From the IMG/VR virus record IMGVR_UViG_3300037245_001174, positions 1 through 39,354 of that record: 39,354 bases of DNA; one strand, written 5' to 3'. The notes below the pieces were generated by a model. That model was given only the letters and a program-made list of their open reading frames with translations. It ran no database searches and had not been told where the DNA came from. Every line of letters starts with the position of its first letter. The stretch's first letter is position 1. This stretch comes from a virus. The position numbers were made by a program, and so were the translations under genes. Positions 1-8,137 of this stretch are shown one piece after another.

Positions 1-1
1 A

Positions 2-610
2 ACCGAAAAGATGGACGCCGCACGGCAAGATTATATCACCAACCCTGACTCACCCTCCCTCAAAACAACCTCCGAAAAGCATGGCGTTCCCTATGGCACA
101 ATAGGCGATCGATCCGTCCGCGAAGGGTGGCTCGAAAAGCGTGAGGACTATCACGATAGAGTAGCGTCAGAATCACTTCATCGGGCAGTAAGAGCCGCCG
201 CCAAGAAGAAAGTCAAGGACATCAAGTTGCTTGATAGCATCTGCGATGGAGTTCTCGGCGATCTCGACAGCCGCCTCCAGGCGAAGCGGGCCTACCAGGA
301 GAGCGTCCAGGAATGGGCGAGCCTCCCGAAAGATGAACGGGCCTCGACTGATTTCCCCGAGCCTTCAACGGACCTCTTCCAAGCGACGCCAGCCGACGCC
401 GACAAGTTGCTCAGGCTAAAGCAATTCATGTGCGGCGATCCGGATTCACGCATGGAGATAACCGGCGAGGTCAAGACGCAGATCACGCTCGTCGTCCAGA
501 GAGTGATCGATGCTATCCGCAATCATGTCTCAGACGCTCCGACGCGCCGCCTCGTATGCGGAGAGTTGGAAGCCATTCTCGAAAGTCAGGCCGATGCCAG
601 TAGCAACTGA
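2..610 (+). CDS. terS: Terminase small subunit, 5'-truncated by the window edge
   Basis: This is the DNA-recognition subunit of the packaging motor. The intact second copy (36896-37525) shows that about six N-terminal residues are missing here. The N-terminal part resembles a helix-turn-helix recognition domain: a region of the type LKTTSEKHGVPYGTIGDRS, followed by a basic stretch. The centre is charged and helical, and the C-terminus is where small subunits usually contact the large subunit. Assignment rests on this HTH, the ~205-residue length and the position directly before terL, which it overlaps. Relative to the other copy, several substitutions fall at residues 75-140 (for example KLLD against KMLD, and PKDERAS against PEGERAE). 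Confidence 0.8.
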   Translation, partial: TEKMDAARQDYITNPDSPSLKTTSEKHGVPYGTIGDRSVREGWLEKREDYHDRVASESLHRAVRAAAKKKVKDIKLLDSICDGVLGDLDSRLQAKRAYQESVQEWASLPKDERASTDFPEPSTDLFQATPADADKLLRLKQFMCGDPDSRMEITGEVKTQITLVVQRVIDAIRNHVSDAPTRRLVCGELEAILESQADASSN

Positions 611-2078
611 AATCAACTCGATCGGTTTCTCGATGGTCGACGACGTGCTCGCCGGGCTCCTGAGATGCGATGACCCATGGAGAGCGACGCCGGCGACTAT
701 GGCCGAGAAGCTCAGTCGCGGGAAGTGGCTCCCTTACGAGTACCTCGTCAAGCTTTCCGACAAGATCGTTGAATGTGTCCGGACCCCAGATGGACGCCTG
801 ATAATAAACATGCCGCCCCGCCATGGCAAGTCCTTGACGATCTCTCACTGGACGCCGACATGGTATCTCTCCGAGAATCCGACTCATAACGTAATGCTCG
901 CATCCTATGGCGCGATCCTCGCCGCTCGATATGGGCGCATGACTCGAAACACGATCGCTCAGAATCAGACCGCGTTACAGATCAAGCTTTCGGCCGATAG
1001 CAAATCCGGCGCTCAATGGGAACTGGAGACAGGGGGGGGCATGCTATCCTCTGGCGTTGACGGCGGAATCACTGGATGGGGCTATCACCTCGGACTTATC
1101 GATGATATCGTCAAGGATTGGAAGCAAGCTCAGTCCGCCGCCTATCATGAGAACGTCGTCGAGTGGTTCAATTCTACGTTCTATCCGAGAGCCGAGCCGG
1201 GAGCTTCGATCATTGTGCTCATGACCCGCTGGCATCGGAACGACCTGACGGGTTATCTCATGCGCCCAGAGAATGAAGGCGGGCATATGGACGATTGGGA
1301 GAGCATGGTCGTTCCCGCGTTGGCCGAGAATGAGGACGATCCGATCGGACGAGAGATCGACGCGCCTCTGAATCCTGACCGCAAGTCATGGGCGTTCCTT
1401 AACAAGCTGCGACTCGCCAAGGGGAACCATGAGCGGCAAGTCTGGGCTGGCGTCTATCAGCAGCGACCAGAAGCGGCCGAAGGGAATATCTTCCGCTATG
1501 AGTGGTGGAAGTTCTACGACGCGCTCCCGCCCCGTGAATGCTGGCGTCGGATCGTCTCGTCTTGGGATACCGCGCTCGAAGAGAATCAGACAGCCGACTT
1601 CACAGTCGGAACGACATGGCTCGAAGCCGAGTGGGATTTCCCATGGGAGGACGGCCCGTTCCTTTGCTATTATCTTCTCGATATGTTTCGGGAGCAAGTC
1701 GAGTATCCGGAGTTGAAAAGAGCCGTGATCGAGAATTGGGAGCTATACGGGCCCGACAAGATCCTCATTGAAAAGAAAGCGTCAGGGACACAGCTTGTGC
1801 AAGAGCTGAGCCGCCCCGACAAGGCGCGAACTAAAGGGCTCCCGATTGTCCCTATCACCCCGTCAGGCTCGAAGGTATACCGCGCAAACCTCACCACGGG
1901 GATCGTCGAAGAGGGGCTCGTGTTCTTGCCGATGCCTATCAACGGGAAAGTCTGGGTCAACACTGTTTTCCTTGACGAGCTTGGAGCGTTCCCGAAAGCG
2001 ACGCATGATGATATAACCGATTCCGTCACTCAGTTGCTACTCGAATTGTCAGGCAAGGTCGGCCCCCAGATATACTAG
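594..2078 (+). CDS. terL: Terminase large subunit (ATPase/nuclease), copy A
   Basis: The packaging motor ATPase and headful or cos nuclease. From the ATG at 594 the protein has 494 residues. A terminase-type Walker A is visible as PPRHGKS (about residue 80), a Walker B-like strand as LGLIDD (about 170), and the RNase-H-like nuclease as SWDTALEE (about 325), LIEKKASG (about 390) and a final THDD near 475. The ATG at 594 overlaps the terS stop by 17 bases. An in-frame ATG at 525 would add 23 residues (MSQTLRR...) and is also conserved in the second copy, but those codons lie inside terS and may be open only by constraint. The shotgun spacing terS-terL-portal is the normal late-operon order. Confidence 0.95.
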   Translation: MPVATEINSIGFSMVDDVLAGLLRCDDPWRATPATMAEKLSRGKWLPYEYLVKLSDKIVECVRTPDGRLIINMPPRHGKSLTISHWTPTWYLSENPTHNVMLASYGAILAARYGRMTRNTIAQNQTALQIKLSADSKSGAQWELETGGGMLSSGVDGGITGWGYHLGLIDDIVKDWKQAQSAAYHENVVEWFNSTFYPRAEPGASIIVLMTRWHRNDLTGYLMRPENEGGHMDDWESMVVPALAENEDDPIGREIDAPLNPDRKSWAFLNKLRLAKGNHERQVWAGVYQQRPEAAEGNIFRYEWWKFYDALPPRECWRRIVSSWDTALEENQTADFTVGTTWLEAEWDFPWEDGPFLCYYLLDMFREQVEYPELKRAVIENWELYGPDKILIEKKASGTQLVQELSRPDKARTKGLPIVPITPSGSKVYRANLTTGIVEEGLVFLPMPINGKVWVNTVFLDELGAFPKATHDDITDSVTQLLLELSGKVGPQIY

Positions 2079-2090
2079 GAGAGGCAGCGA

Positions 2091-4328
2091 ATGGACATAG
2101 GCATTCAAACAAAGAAGGGCTTCTACGGGTTGTCTTTCGGCAATGGCCGCCCGATACAGATCCCCGTCGAGATAGACTCGATCGAGACCGCCCAGGCGGA
2201 CACAGGCGCTCCCATGATAAACACCTGGGAGTCGATGCTCGGCATAACGCCTGGAGACCAGACCCGCTACAGCGCAAGCCGCGCAATGTCGACTTCGGCG
2301 TGGGCGTTCCGCTCTGTGTCTGAGATAATTACGGCGGTCCAGAGCGTTCCCCTCAGAGTCGAAACACAGGACAAGAAGGGGCAATGGGTCTTTGTCGACG
2401 ACGCTCCCGCGGTCGAGCTTTTCCAAAGCATCAACGAGGCCGACACAGACAAAGACTTTATCGCTTGGCTTGTCGGGTCGCTGGAGCTTTACGGCGGAAC
2501 CTGGTTTGAGATTGAGGCCAACACGAAGGGAACCCCGATATTCCTTTGGCCGATGCACTCGCAGATTACCGAAGTCGTTCCCGACCCCAAGCGCCGAATC
2601 AAGGGATACATCTATCGCCCCAACGGGAAAGAGATTCACCTGAAGGCTGAAGACGTTTTTTATATGAAGTATTGGAACCCGGCCAATCTCTATTACGGCT
2701 TGGCTCCGTATAGGGCGGCGCAGCGCCCGGTCGAGATCGACTGGTACGCTCAGGACATCAATCGGCGGACGTTCAAGAAGGGCGGCATTGTCTCCGGGAT
2801 GCTGGTGACTGAGCAAGGCCTGACACAGCCAAAGGCGACAGAGCTAAAGAAGAGATTCAAGCAAGCTCTCGAATCCGACGAAATGCCGGTCATGTCTGAG
2901 GGGCTCACATATAAGCCTTTGACGCCGACTCTCAAAGATATGCTCTTCAGGGAACTCCGGGAATTCAATCGCGAAGAGATCGGGGCCGCGTTCGGCGTTC
3001 CCCCGGCGATGCTTGGCATTAACAAGTATGCGAATTATGCGAACTACGACGCCCAGAAAAGGAAGTTTTGGGAGAGCAATATTCAACCGAAGCTCCAGTG
3101 GATAGAGGCGTCCCTCAATGCGTCCCTTATGCCTAAGTTTGGGATAACCTCCGGGAAGCGCGGGCGCGTCTCTGCTACTTATCGGGCGAAATTTGACATC
3201 TCCAGAGTCAAGTATCTGCAAGAAGATCCGAAAGAAAGAGTCGAGCGGCAAGCGATCGAGATATCTTCCGGGACAAAGACAGTCAACGAGACGAGAGTCG
3301 ATAACGGCGATGCGCCTTACGACGATCCGATCTATGATGGGCCGACGCCAGGGGCCGCGACGATAACGGACAGCGAAGGGAATGCCTCCGCAAGCTTTGA
3401 CTTTCGCTCGCCAGGAAGCCTCCCCTTCCCCGCTCAGGAGTGCGCCGCTCTCTCAGAAGATCCGACCCGCTTCGTTCCCGTAAACGAGATGGGGCCGATA
3501 CGGACTCCAGTGCTTGCACTTTATAACGACCTCATGAAAGAGATGACAGCCTTCCTCGGAGAACAGGGCCGAATGGCAAGGCTGCGGACGTTCGCCGAAG
3601 CCCTGAATCCGGACAACCCCGGAGGCCGCAACCGTGATCTACTCGCCGATGCTGTCCGCGCTGTATACAATCCCTTCGACTGGCATCGAGAGCAAGGGGC
3701 AAGGATCGCCGAGGATATGCCCCCCGGCTATGAGGCTGTCTACTCGAGGGGGGCGCGGCTCGGCCAGCGGAAGATTAACGAGTCCATGGGAGTCGCAAGG
3801 GCCAGCCTGGAGACTGCCCGCTTCTCTCTCGTCAACAAGCACATCCTCTTTGCTCTCGAATCGCGGGCGTCCTTCTGGATTGATCGCGGGCTCTCAGAGG
3901 CTTACGAGCAAGCCCAGAGCGCAATGGTTACGGATTACTTCGACAAGTATAAGGATTTCAAGGACGAAGAGCTTCTCGCCTCCATCCAGAGATCCTTTAA
4001 TCATACGGCTGGATGGGAGGCGCTCAGGACCGCCAGGACAGAAACTCATATCGTCGGACAGCAAGCACTACAGGCCATGTTTGATAAGTCCGGGGTCGAA
4101 GGCCGAGGCTGGCTGCATTCAGGAATCGAGACAGGGCGCGCGAATCATATCGCGCTCCATAAGAAGGAAGTCAATCTCGCCGGGGGCGAGCGATTCCAGG
4201 TCGGCGCATACGCGGCGGTAGGCCCTGGCGATCCGACTATGGGAGTCGAAGAGCTTGCAAATTGCGGGTGTGATTCATACCCCGTAATTGTCGACGCGGA
4301 CAAAATAAACATATGGGATGGAGCGTGA
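2091..4328 (+). CDS. Portal protein fused to a Mu gpF-like (MuF) domain
   Basis: A 745-residue protein. Residues 1 to about 430 read as an HK97-type portal: it opens with short strands, has a long central domain, and carries the typical segment REEIGAAFGVPPAMLG (294-309) followed by NKYANYANYDAQKRKFWE. From about 460 onward the sequence changes to a MuF-like minor head protein, with the ARTETH motif (about 648-653) and an ending containing CGCDSYPV. Portal and MuF are separate adjacent genes in many phages, and fusions are known. The portal forms the dodecameric DNA channel, and MuF domains are capsid-internal or neck associated. The RBS AGGAG precedes the ATG by about 10 bases. The stop overlaps the protease frame. 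Confidence 0.9.
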   Translation: MDIGIQTKKGFYGLSFGNGRPIQIPVEIDSIETAQADTGAPMINTWESMLGITPGDQTRYSASRAMSTSAWAFRSVSEIITAVQSVPLRVETQDKKGQWVFVDDAPAVELFQSINEADTDKDFIAWLVGSLELYGGTWFEIEANTKGTPIFLWPMHSQITEVVPDPKRRIKGYIYRPNGKEIHLKAEDVFYMKYWNPANLYYGLAPYRAAQRPVEIDWYAQDINRRTFKKGGIVSGMLVTEQGLTQPKATELKKRFKQALESDEMPVMSEGLTYKPLTPTLKDMLFRELREFNREEIGAAFGVPPAMLGINKYANYANYDAQKRKFWESNIQPKLQWIEASLNASLMPKFGITSGKRGRVSATYRAKFDISRVKYLQEDPKERVERQAIEISSGTKTVNETRVDNGDAPYDDPIYDGPTPGAATITDSEGNASASFDFRSPGSLPFPAQECAALSEDPTRFVPVNEMGPIRTPVLALYNDLMKEMTAFLGEQGRMARLRTFAEALNPDNPGGRNRDLLADAVRAVYNPFDWHREQGARIAEDMPPGYEAVYSRGARLGQRKINESMGVARASLETARFSLVNKHILFALESRASFWIDRGLSEAYEQAQSAMVTDYFDKYKDFKDEELLASIQRSFNHTAGWEALRTARTETHIVGQQALQAMFDKSGVEGRGWLHSGIETGRANHIALHKKEVNLAGGERFQVGAYAAVGPGDPTMGVEELANCGCDSYPVIVDADKINIWDGA

Positions 4329-5181
4329 GAGATATATGGCGGCCACAAACCCCCTGATAGGAAAGGGGCTCGGGCGAGTCCTCAAAAGAAAGGTGCTAGC
4401 GAATATGACTATTCCCAAACGGACATTTGAATTCCACATGCAGATCATGGGGGACGTCGTCGATATCGAGAAGGCGGATCTCTCGCAACTCTCCAAAGAG
4501 GCTCAGGCCGCGCTCCCGAAGGACGGCGTTATAATCACGGGATGGGCCTCGACGAAGGATCTCGATCGAGCAAACATCGTAATGCACCCCGATTGCTTCC
4601 GGGCCTCGATGGATGACTTCATGAAAAATCCTGTGCTCTTGCTTATGCACGACTGGGGGAATCCGGTCGGGAAAGTGATCGAGGCGAGCATCTCCGAGAT
4701 GGGGCTCCATGTCAAAGCGTTTGTATCCGGCTCCGCGAAGACAGTCGTCCAGTTAATCAAAGAGGGCATCCTCTCCGCTTTCTCTGTCGGCTATCGTGTT
4801 ATGAAGTCTGACGACGTCGACAGTGTTGAGCATGTCCACGAGGCCGAGCTTCACGAGATCTCTATCGTCACGATCCCCCGCAATCAGAACGCTCTCTTCT
4901 CAGTTGCGGCCGGGGTCCAGGCGGGAACGGATATAATCTTCAAGGATCTCCAGACAGGGGAGATGCGGTCGGACATGCGCGCCGAGCTCGACCAAGCGAA
5001 AGAAGAGATCGCCGCCCTCCAGCAGAAGCTCAAAGGGGGAACCGGCCAGGAGCCGCCCCTATATTTTGAGGCGATGTCGGCCGCATTCACAGACTATTGC
5101 ATAACAGCCGAGAGCGTAAAGGCTATTTTAACCGGTTTGGGGGTGGTAGTGGCCGAGCTTGGCATCAAACCGAAAACATGA
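4318..5181 (+). CDS. HK97-family prohead protease (S78/U35), possible scaffold tail
   Basis: The capsid maturation serine protease. It contains the family's core: a GWAS segment (75-78), the catalytic His in LLMHDWGNPVG (H111), the serine in LSAFSVGYR (S156), and the acidic strand HEISIVTIPRNQNA near 185-200. The C-terminal part after about residue 215 is a charged coiled-coil-like stretch (DQAKEEIAALQQKL) that could act as a built-in scaffold, as in other fused protease-scaffold proteins. No separate scaffold gene is visible. The start is uncertain: ATG 4318 overlaps the portal stop, while ATG 4336 has GGAG upstream. The main fold is unaffected. Known role: cleaves scaffold/delta domain of the capsid protein encoded next. 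Confidence 0.9.
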   Translation: MERERYMAATNPLIGKGLGRVLKRKVLANMTIPKRTFEFHMQIMGDVVDIEKADLSQLSKEAQAALPKDGVIITGWASTKDLDRANIVMHPDCFRASMDDFMKNPVLLLMHDWGNPVGKVIEASISEMGLHVKAFVSGSAKTVVQLIKEGILSAFSVGYRVMKSDDVDSVEHVHEAELHEISIVTIPRNQNALFSVAAGVQAGTDIIFKDLQTGEMRSDMRAELDQAKEEIAALQQKLKGGTGQEPPLYFEAMSAAFTDYCITAESVKAILTGLGVVVAELGIKPKT

Positions 5182-5252
5182 TGGCGGGCAAACCGCCTTG
5201 TAGCTTTAGATGGAATTGAACTGGATTCAACCTAAACATCGGAGGATCGAAA

Positions 5253-6518
5253 ATGACACCACTCGAAGAGATTCAGAAAATGATGGCCGACATCCAAAAG
5301 GCTATCAAAGAGAATGGGAAGATCGACAAAGAAGCGATCATGAAAGACCTTCGCCAGATGGTCACTAAGGGCCGCAAGACGGAAGACCTTCTCATCTCGG
5401 GCAGCCAGGCGGTCTTCGACTATCGGTCGCTTTGCGATAAGCTCCCGGAAGAGGCACAGCTCGCCGGGGACGGCGTCTACATCACGGCCGCTCTCCTGGG
5501 CGTGAACGCTAAGTCTCTGAAACAGTGGGCTCCCTTCGAGGAGATGGTCACGGCCGCGATGGATTCGGAGACGGCCGAGGAAGGGCTCGAATGGATTCCG
5601 ACCGAGTTCTCTTCGAGCTTGATCGAGAAGGTCCGGCTCATGCTGAAAGTCGCGGCGCTGCATACTCGCTTCAACATGCCGACGAATCCATTCAAGTTCC
5701 CGGCCGAGGGAGCGGACGCAGTCGCTTATAAAATGGCGCAGTCGACCAGCGACACGGCCTCGAAGATTACGGCTTCCACTCCAGGGACGACCAATATCGT
5801 CTTCGATGCAATCAAGCTGGCCGCAAGAGTCCTCGCCTCGAAGGAAGTCGAAGAGGATTCAATCATCGCGATAATCCCCTACATCCAGGGAAAGATCGCG
5901 ACTGCGCTGGCAGAGGCGCAAGAAAACGCCACGATCAACGGGGACACGGCGGGCTCGCACATGGACGCCGACATTACGGACGCTGCCGATGCCCGGAAAG
6001 CCTGGGACGGATATCGCAAGCTCGCACAGTCGGGCGCAAAGGTTGATCTCTCGACATTCGAGATAGCCAACATCAGAGGGGTCCGAAAGGCCATGGGGAA
6101 ATACGGAATCAATCCGAATGACCTCGCATGGGTTGCCTCCGTCGCGACATACTACAAAATGCTGGGCATCGCCGAAGTAGTGACGGTCGACAAGTATGGC
6201 CCCAGCGCGACGATCCTTACCGGGGAACTCGCAAAGCTGGACGGGATTCCGATCGTAGTCTCCGAATTCGTTAGAGAGGATCTTAACGACGCAGGTGTCC
6301 AGGACGGCCAGACTGAGACCGACACAGTTCTCCCGCTGGTCTATCGGCCCGGCTTCATGTATGGCGATCGCCGGAACGTGACGATGCAGGTTCTCCGAGA
6401 AGTCTATGCGGAGGCGGATCAGGACGCGATCATCGCAACACAGAGGCTCGACTTCCAGGCCATGCACGAGGTGACGACCGAATTCATCGTCGGCCTTGGA
6501 TACAACATAACGGTATAG
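5253..6518 (+). CDS. Major capsid protein, HK97 fold
   Basis: A 421-residue HK97-type capsid subunit. The first ~90 residues are helical and charged (EEIQKMMADIQKAIK and onward), like a delta domain removed by the protease. The core is typical of the family: LEWIPTEFSSSLIEKVRL (about 110-127), the P-loop/spine region with KLAARVLASKEVEEDS (about 190-205), and a C-terminal domain with YGDRRNVTMQVLREVYAEADQ. The RBS is CGGAGGA seven bases before ATG, one of the best in the window, as expected for a highly expressed gene. A strong hairpin follows at 6535-6564. I did not identify the exact cleavage site. Confidence 0.93.
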   Translation: MTPLEEIQKMMADIQKAIKENGKIDKEAIMKDLRQMVTKGRKTEDLLISGSQAVFDYRSLCDKLPEEAQLAGDGVYITAALLGVNAKSLKQWAPFEEMVTAAMDSETAEEGLEWIPTEFSSSLIEKVRLMLKVAALHTRFNMPTNPFKFPAEGADAVAYKMAQSTSDTASKITASTPGTTNIVFDAIKLAARVLASKEVEEDSIIAIIPYIQGKIATALAEAQENATINGDTAGSHMDADITDAADARKAWDGYRKLAQSGAKVDLSTFEIANIRGVRKAMGKYGINPNDLAWVASVATYYKMLGIAEVVTVDKYGPSATILTGELAKLDGIPIVVSEFVREDLNDAGVQDGQTETDTVLPLVYRPGFMYGDRRNVTMQVLREVYAEADQDAIIATQRLDFQAMHEVTTEFIVGLGYNITV

Positions 6519-6534
6519 GGGATACACCGCCGAA

Positions 6535-6564
6535 GGGGGCTTGGCTTCGCCGGGCCGAGCCCCC
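6535..6564 (+). other. GC-rich stem-loop downstream of the capsid gene
   Basis: Bases 6535-6545 (GGGGGCTTGGC) pair with 6554-6564 (GCCGAGCCCCC) through 11 pairs including one G-U, around an 8-base loop. No U-tract follows, so it is a poor intrinsic terminator. It may stabilise the capsid mRNA or partly attenuate downstream transcription. Confidence 0.6.
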
Positions 6565-6597
6565 CCCCTCCTAACCTAAAAGAGAGGAAACAAAGCC

Positions 6598-8028
6598 ATG
6601 AAGCGAAAACTGATATTTGCGACCGCGCTCGGAGCCATCTGCGCGATCATCTTTTTTGCCGGGACGTTCTCCGAGGCATTGACGCCCAGAGAGGTCGGGG
6701 GGCTTGATAGCAACGAGCCGGGCGCGGCTATCTATGGGGATATAAACGCGAAGCGGGCTGTCGTAGAACAGCATTTGACGTTCCGCAACAAGTCCGGATC
6801 TGCCATGGCCCAGGGCGAGCCGGTCGAGATCGATCCGACATCTATCGAAGTTGTCGCAGCCACTACAGCCGCCGACGATATGACCATCGCCGAATCGCTT
6901 GCGTCAGAGGGCGGGATATTTCATGTCATGGTTTCCTGGTCTGGCGATCAAGGAAGCGCGTTGACGGGGACTCTCACCGGCACCGACCAGGACGGGAACG
7001 CTCAGACTGAAACGATCACAAGCGGCACTCTTGGCCGATGCGTGAAAGCCTCGAAGATATGGTCATCAATCACTCAGGCCGACTTTGCGAATATGTCAAG
7101 CAACGTCGGAGTCTACGCCTATCCTTACAGCCCGATCACAGATGCAAGCTCCGACGAGGTATACACCATCGGGCTTGTAACGGAAACGATCGCCGATAAC
7201 GCCGAGGGCAGCGTCGCTACCTCCGGGATGGGCGTGGTCACGCTTGCCCTTGTCATGGGGCCGGCTGTCATTCCGGGAGATATTCTCTCTGCCAACGGCT
7301 CACAGGCTCTTGACGAAGACGGGACGGCTCCCTATGCGATCGCGCTGGAGCCCGCCGCAACGCAAACGGCCGAGTTGATTCGAGTCCTTCCGATATGGGG
7401 CTCGACCATTAGCGGCTTGACTGCGAGCGTGGCGGAACTGAATATCCTCGATGGAGCGACCCTCGACGTCGCCGAGATGAACTTGCTTGACGGAGTCACC
7501 TCGACAACCGCCGAGCTGAATATCCTCGACGGCGTTACATCGACCTTCACAGAATTGAATATTCTCGATGGGGTGACGGCCGACAAGGACGAACTCAACA
7601 AGCTTGATGGAGCAACCGCGACAGTCGCAGAGCTTAATCTGACCGACAACATGGCGGCAAGCATCGCCTTCGAAGCGTCGGCCGGCGGAGCGAACGTCTG
7701 CGAAGTCATTTGCGACATTTACGACGCGGCCGGAAGTCTCATAGCTGCGCCCTTCACCTTTGAGATTTGGCTGTCAGACGCCTCGACTGGTATCGGCCTA
7801 ACAGGGACGACAGCCTCGGGGACCGTCACGGTAAAGAGCGCAAGCGGAGCCGTCCTCGGAACCCTCGCGGCAAAGAAGGCTCTCACCGTCCAGACGCTAG
7901 GGACGGGCAAATTTACGCTCGAAATCACCGACGACGCGAAGACGCAGTTCTACGTCGGAGCGAAAGTGCCGGGAACGGGAGCAACCTCCGTCAGCACGCA
8001 ATTGCAAACAGTAGATTACGGATCGTAA
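6598..8028 (+). CDS. Signal-peptide-bearing head-associated protein with LNILDG repeats
   Basis: I do not recognise a named gene. The 476-residue protein starts with a basic-hydrophobic leader (MKRKLIFATALGAICAIIFF, about 25 residues) that looks like a signal peptide or membrane anchor, unexpected directly after a capsid gene. Residues ~40-275 are rich in Ser/Thr/Gly and beta-like, and resemble capsid decoration proteins in tone (FRNKSGSAMAQGEPVEID). Residues 279-350 hold five 13-residue repeats of the type AELNILDGVTSTT, a motif seen in many phage structural and fibre proteins. The last ~115 residues (from about 355) look like a separate beta-sandwich domain. RBS GAGAGGAAA precedes the ATG. 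Likely a virion decoration or head fibre; alternatively a protein delivered to the cell envelope. Confidence 0.6.
   Translation: MKRKLIFATALGAICAIIFFAGTFSEALTPREVGGLDSNEPGAAIYGDINAKRAVVEQHLTFRNKSGSAMAQGEPVEIDPTSIEVVAATTAADDMTIAESLASEGGIFHVMVSWSGDQGSALTGTLTGTDQDGNAQTETITSGTLGRCVKASKIWSSITQADFANMSSNVGVYAYPYSPITDASSDEVYTIGLVTETIADNAEGSVATSGMGVVTLALVMGPAVIPGDILSANGSQALDEDGTAPYAIALEPAATQTAELIRVLPIWGSTISGLTASVAELNILDGATLDVAEMNLLDGVTSTTAELNILDGVTSTFTELNILDGVTADKDELNKLDGATATVAELNLTDNMAASIAFEASAGGANVCEVICDIYDAAGSLIAAPFTFEIWLSDASTGIGLTGTTASGTVTVKSASGAVLGTLAAKKALTVQTLGTGKFTLEITDDAKTQFYVGAKVPGTGATSVSTQLQTVDYGS
7432..7650 (+). repeat. 39-bp tandem coding repeats (13-residue LNILDG units)
   Basis: Five complete in-frame 39-base units (7432-7626) plus a partial sixth encode AELNILDGATLDV, AEMNLLDGVTSTT, AELNILDGVTSTF, TELNILDGVTADK and DELNKLDGATATV. 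Codon use differs between units, so the protein repeat is being conserved more than the DNA. Confidence 0.9.
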
Positions 8029-8041
8029 GGCCAATCGGCCG

Positions 8042-8098
8042 GGTCTCCGAGAGGGGGGATTCTCACGCGCTTGGAATGGGCGCCTCCCCTCGGGGACC
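8042..8098 (+). other. Long imperfect hairpin between structural genes
   Basis: In the 109-base gap after the repeat protein, 8042-8051 pairs with 8089-8098 (10 pairs with one wobble). After one bulged A, 8053-8058 pairs with 8083-8088, giving a ~16-pair stem and a 24-base loop. A second tiny GGGGG-AAG-CCCCC hairpin lies at 8109-8121. There is no U-tract. Probable mRNA processing or stabilising structure. Confidence 0.5.
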
Positions 8099-8137
8099 GC
8101 GATCGATAGGGGGAAGCCCCCACAGGAAGGATGAACG

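Larger units (their letters stand above)
1..2439. repeat. First copy of the 2.4-kb packaging region (haplotype A)
   Basis: This segment aligns without a single indel to 36916-39354 at a constant offset of 36,915 bases. Bases 1-126 are identical in both copies and the first mismatch is at 127. Divergence is patchy: I count 33 substitutions between 241 and 610 but only three between 601 and 720. Frames of terS, terL and portal stay open in both copies. I infer two strain variants of one circular genome rather than a biological tandem duplication, because both window ends stop after a shared exact stretch of about 127 bases, as de Bruijn assemblies do. Confidence 0.9.

Noticed and set aside
510-593. 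A longer TerL starting at 510 or 525
   Set aside because: The 510 start is TTG-like context inside terS and is not kept in the second copy; ATG 525 is kept but its codons are constrained by the overlapping terS. ATG 594 fits the usual overlap, though 525 cannot be excluded.
1-2439. Reading the terminal copies as a direct terminal repeat (phage DTR) or LTR
   Set aside because: True terminal repeats are identical. These differ by many substitutions, several amino-acid changing, and are exact only over the outer ~127 bases.
2049-2816. A 255-codon minus-strand frame opposite the portal
   Set aside because: Antisense shadow with Arg/Leu-rich protein; the portal frame explains the region fully.
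5859-6527. A 222-codon minus-strand frame opposite the capsid gene
   Set aside because: Antisense shadow of the major capsid gene; no RBS, no family-like features.
6535-6564. Hairpin after the capsid gene as an intrinsic terminator
   Set aside because: It is followed by C-rich sequence, not a T-run, and genes of the same late operon continue downstream without a new promoter.
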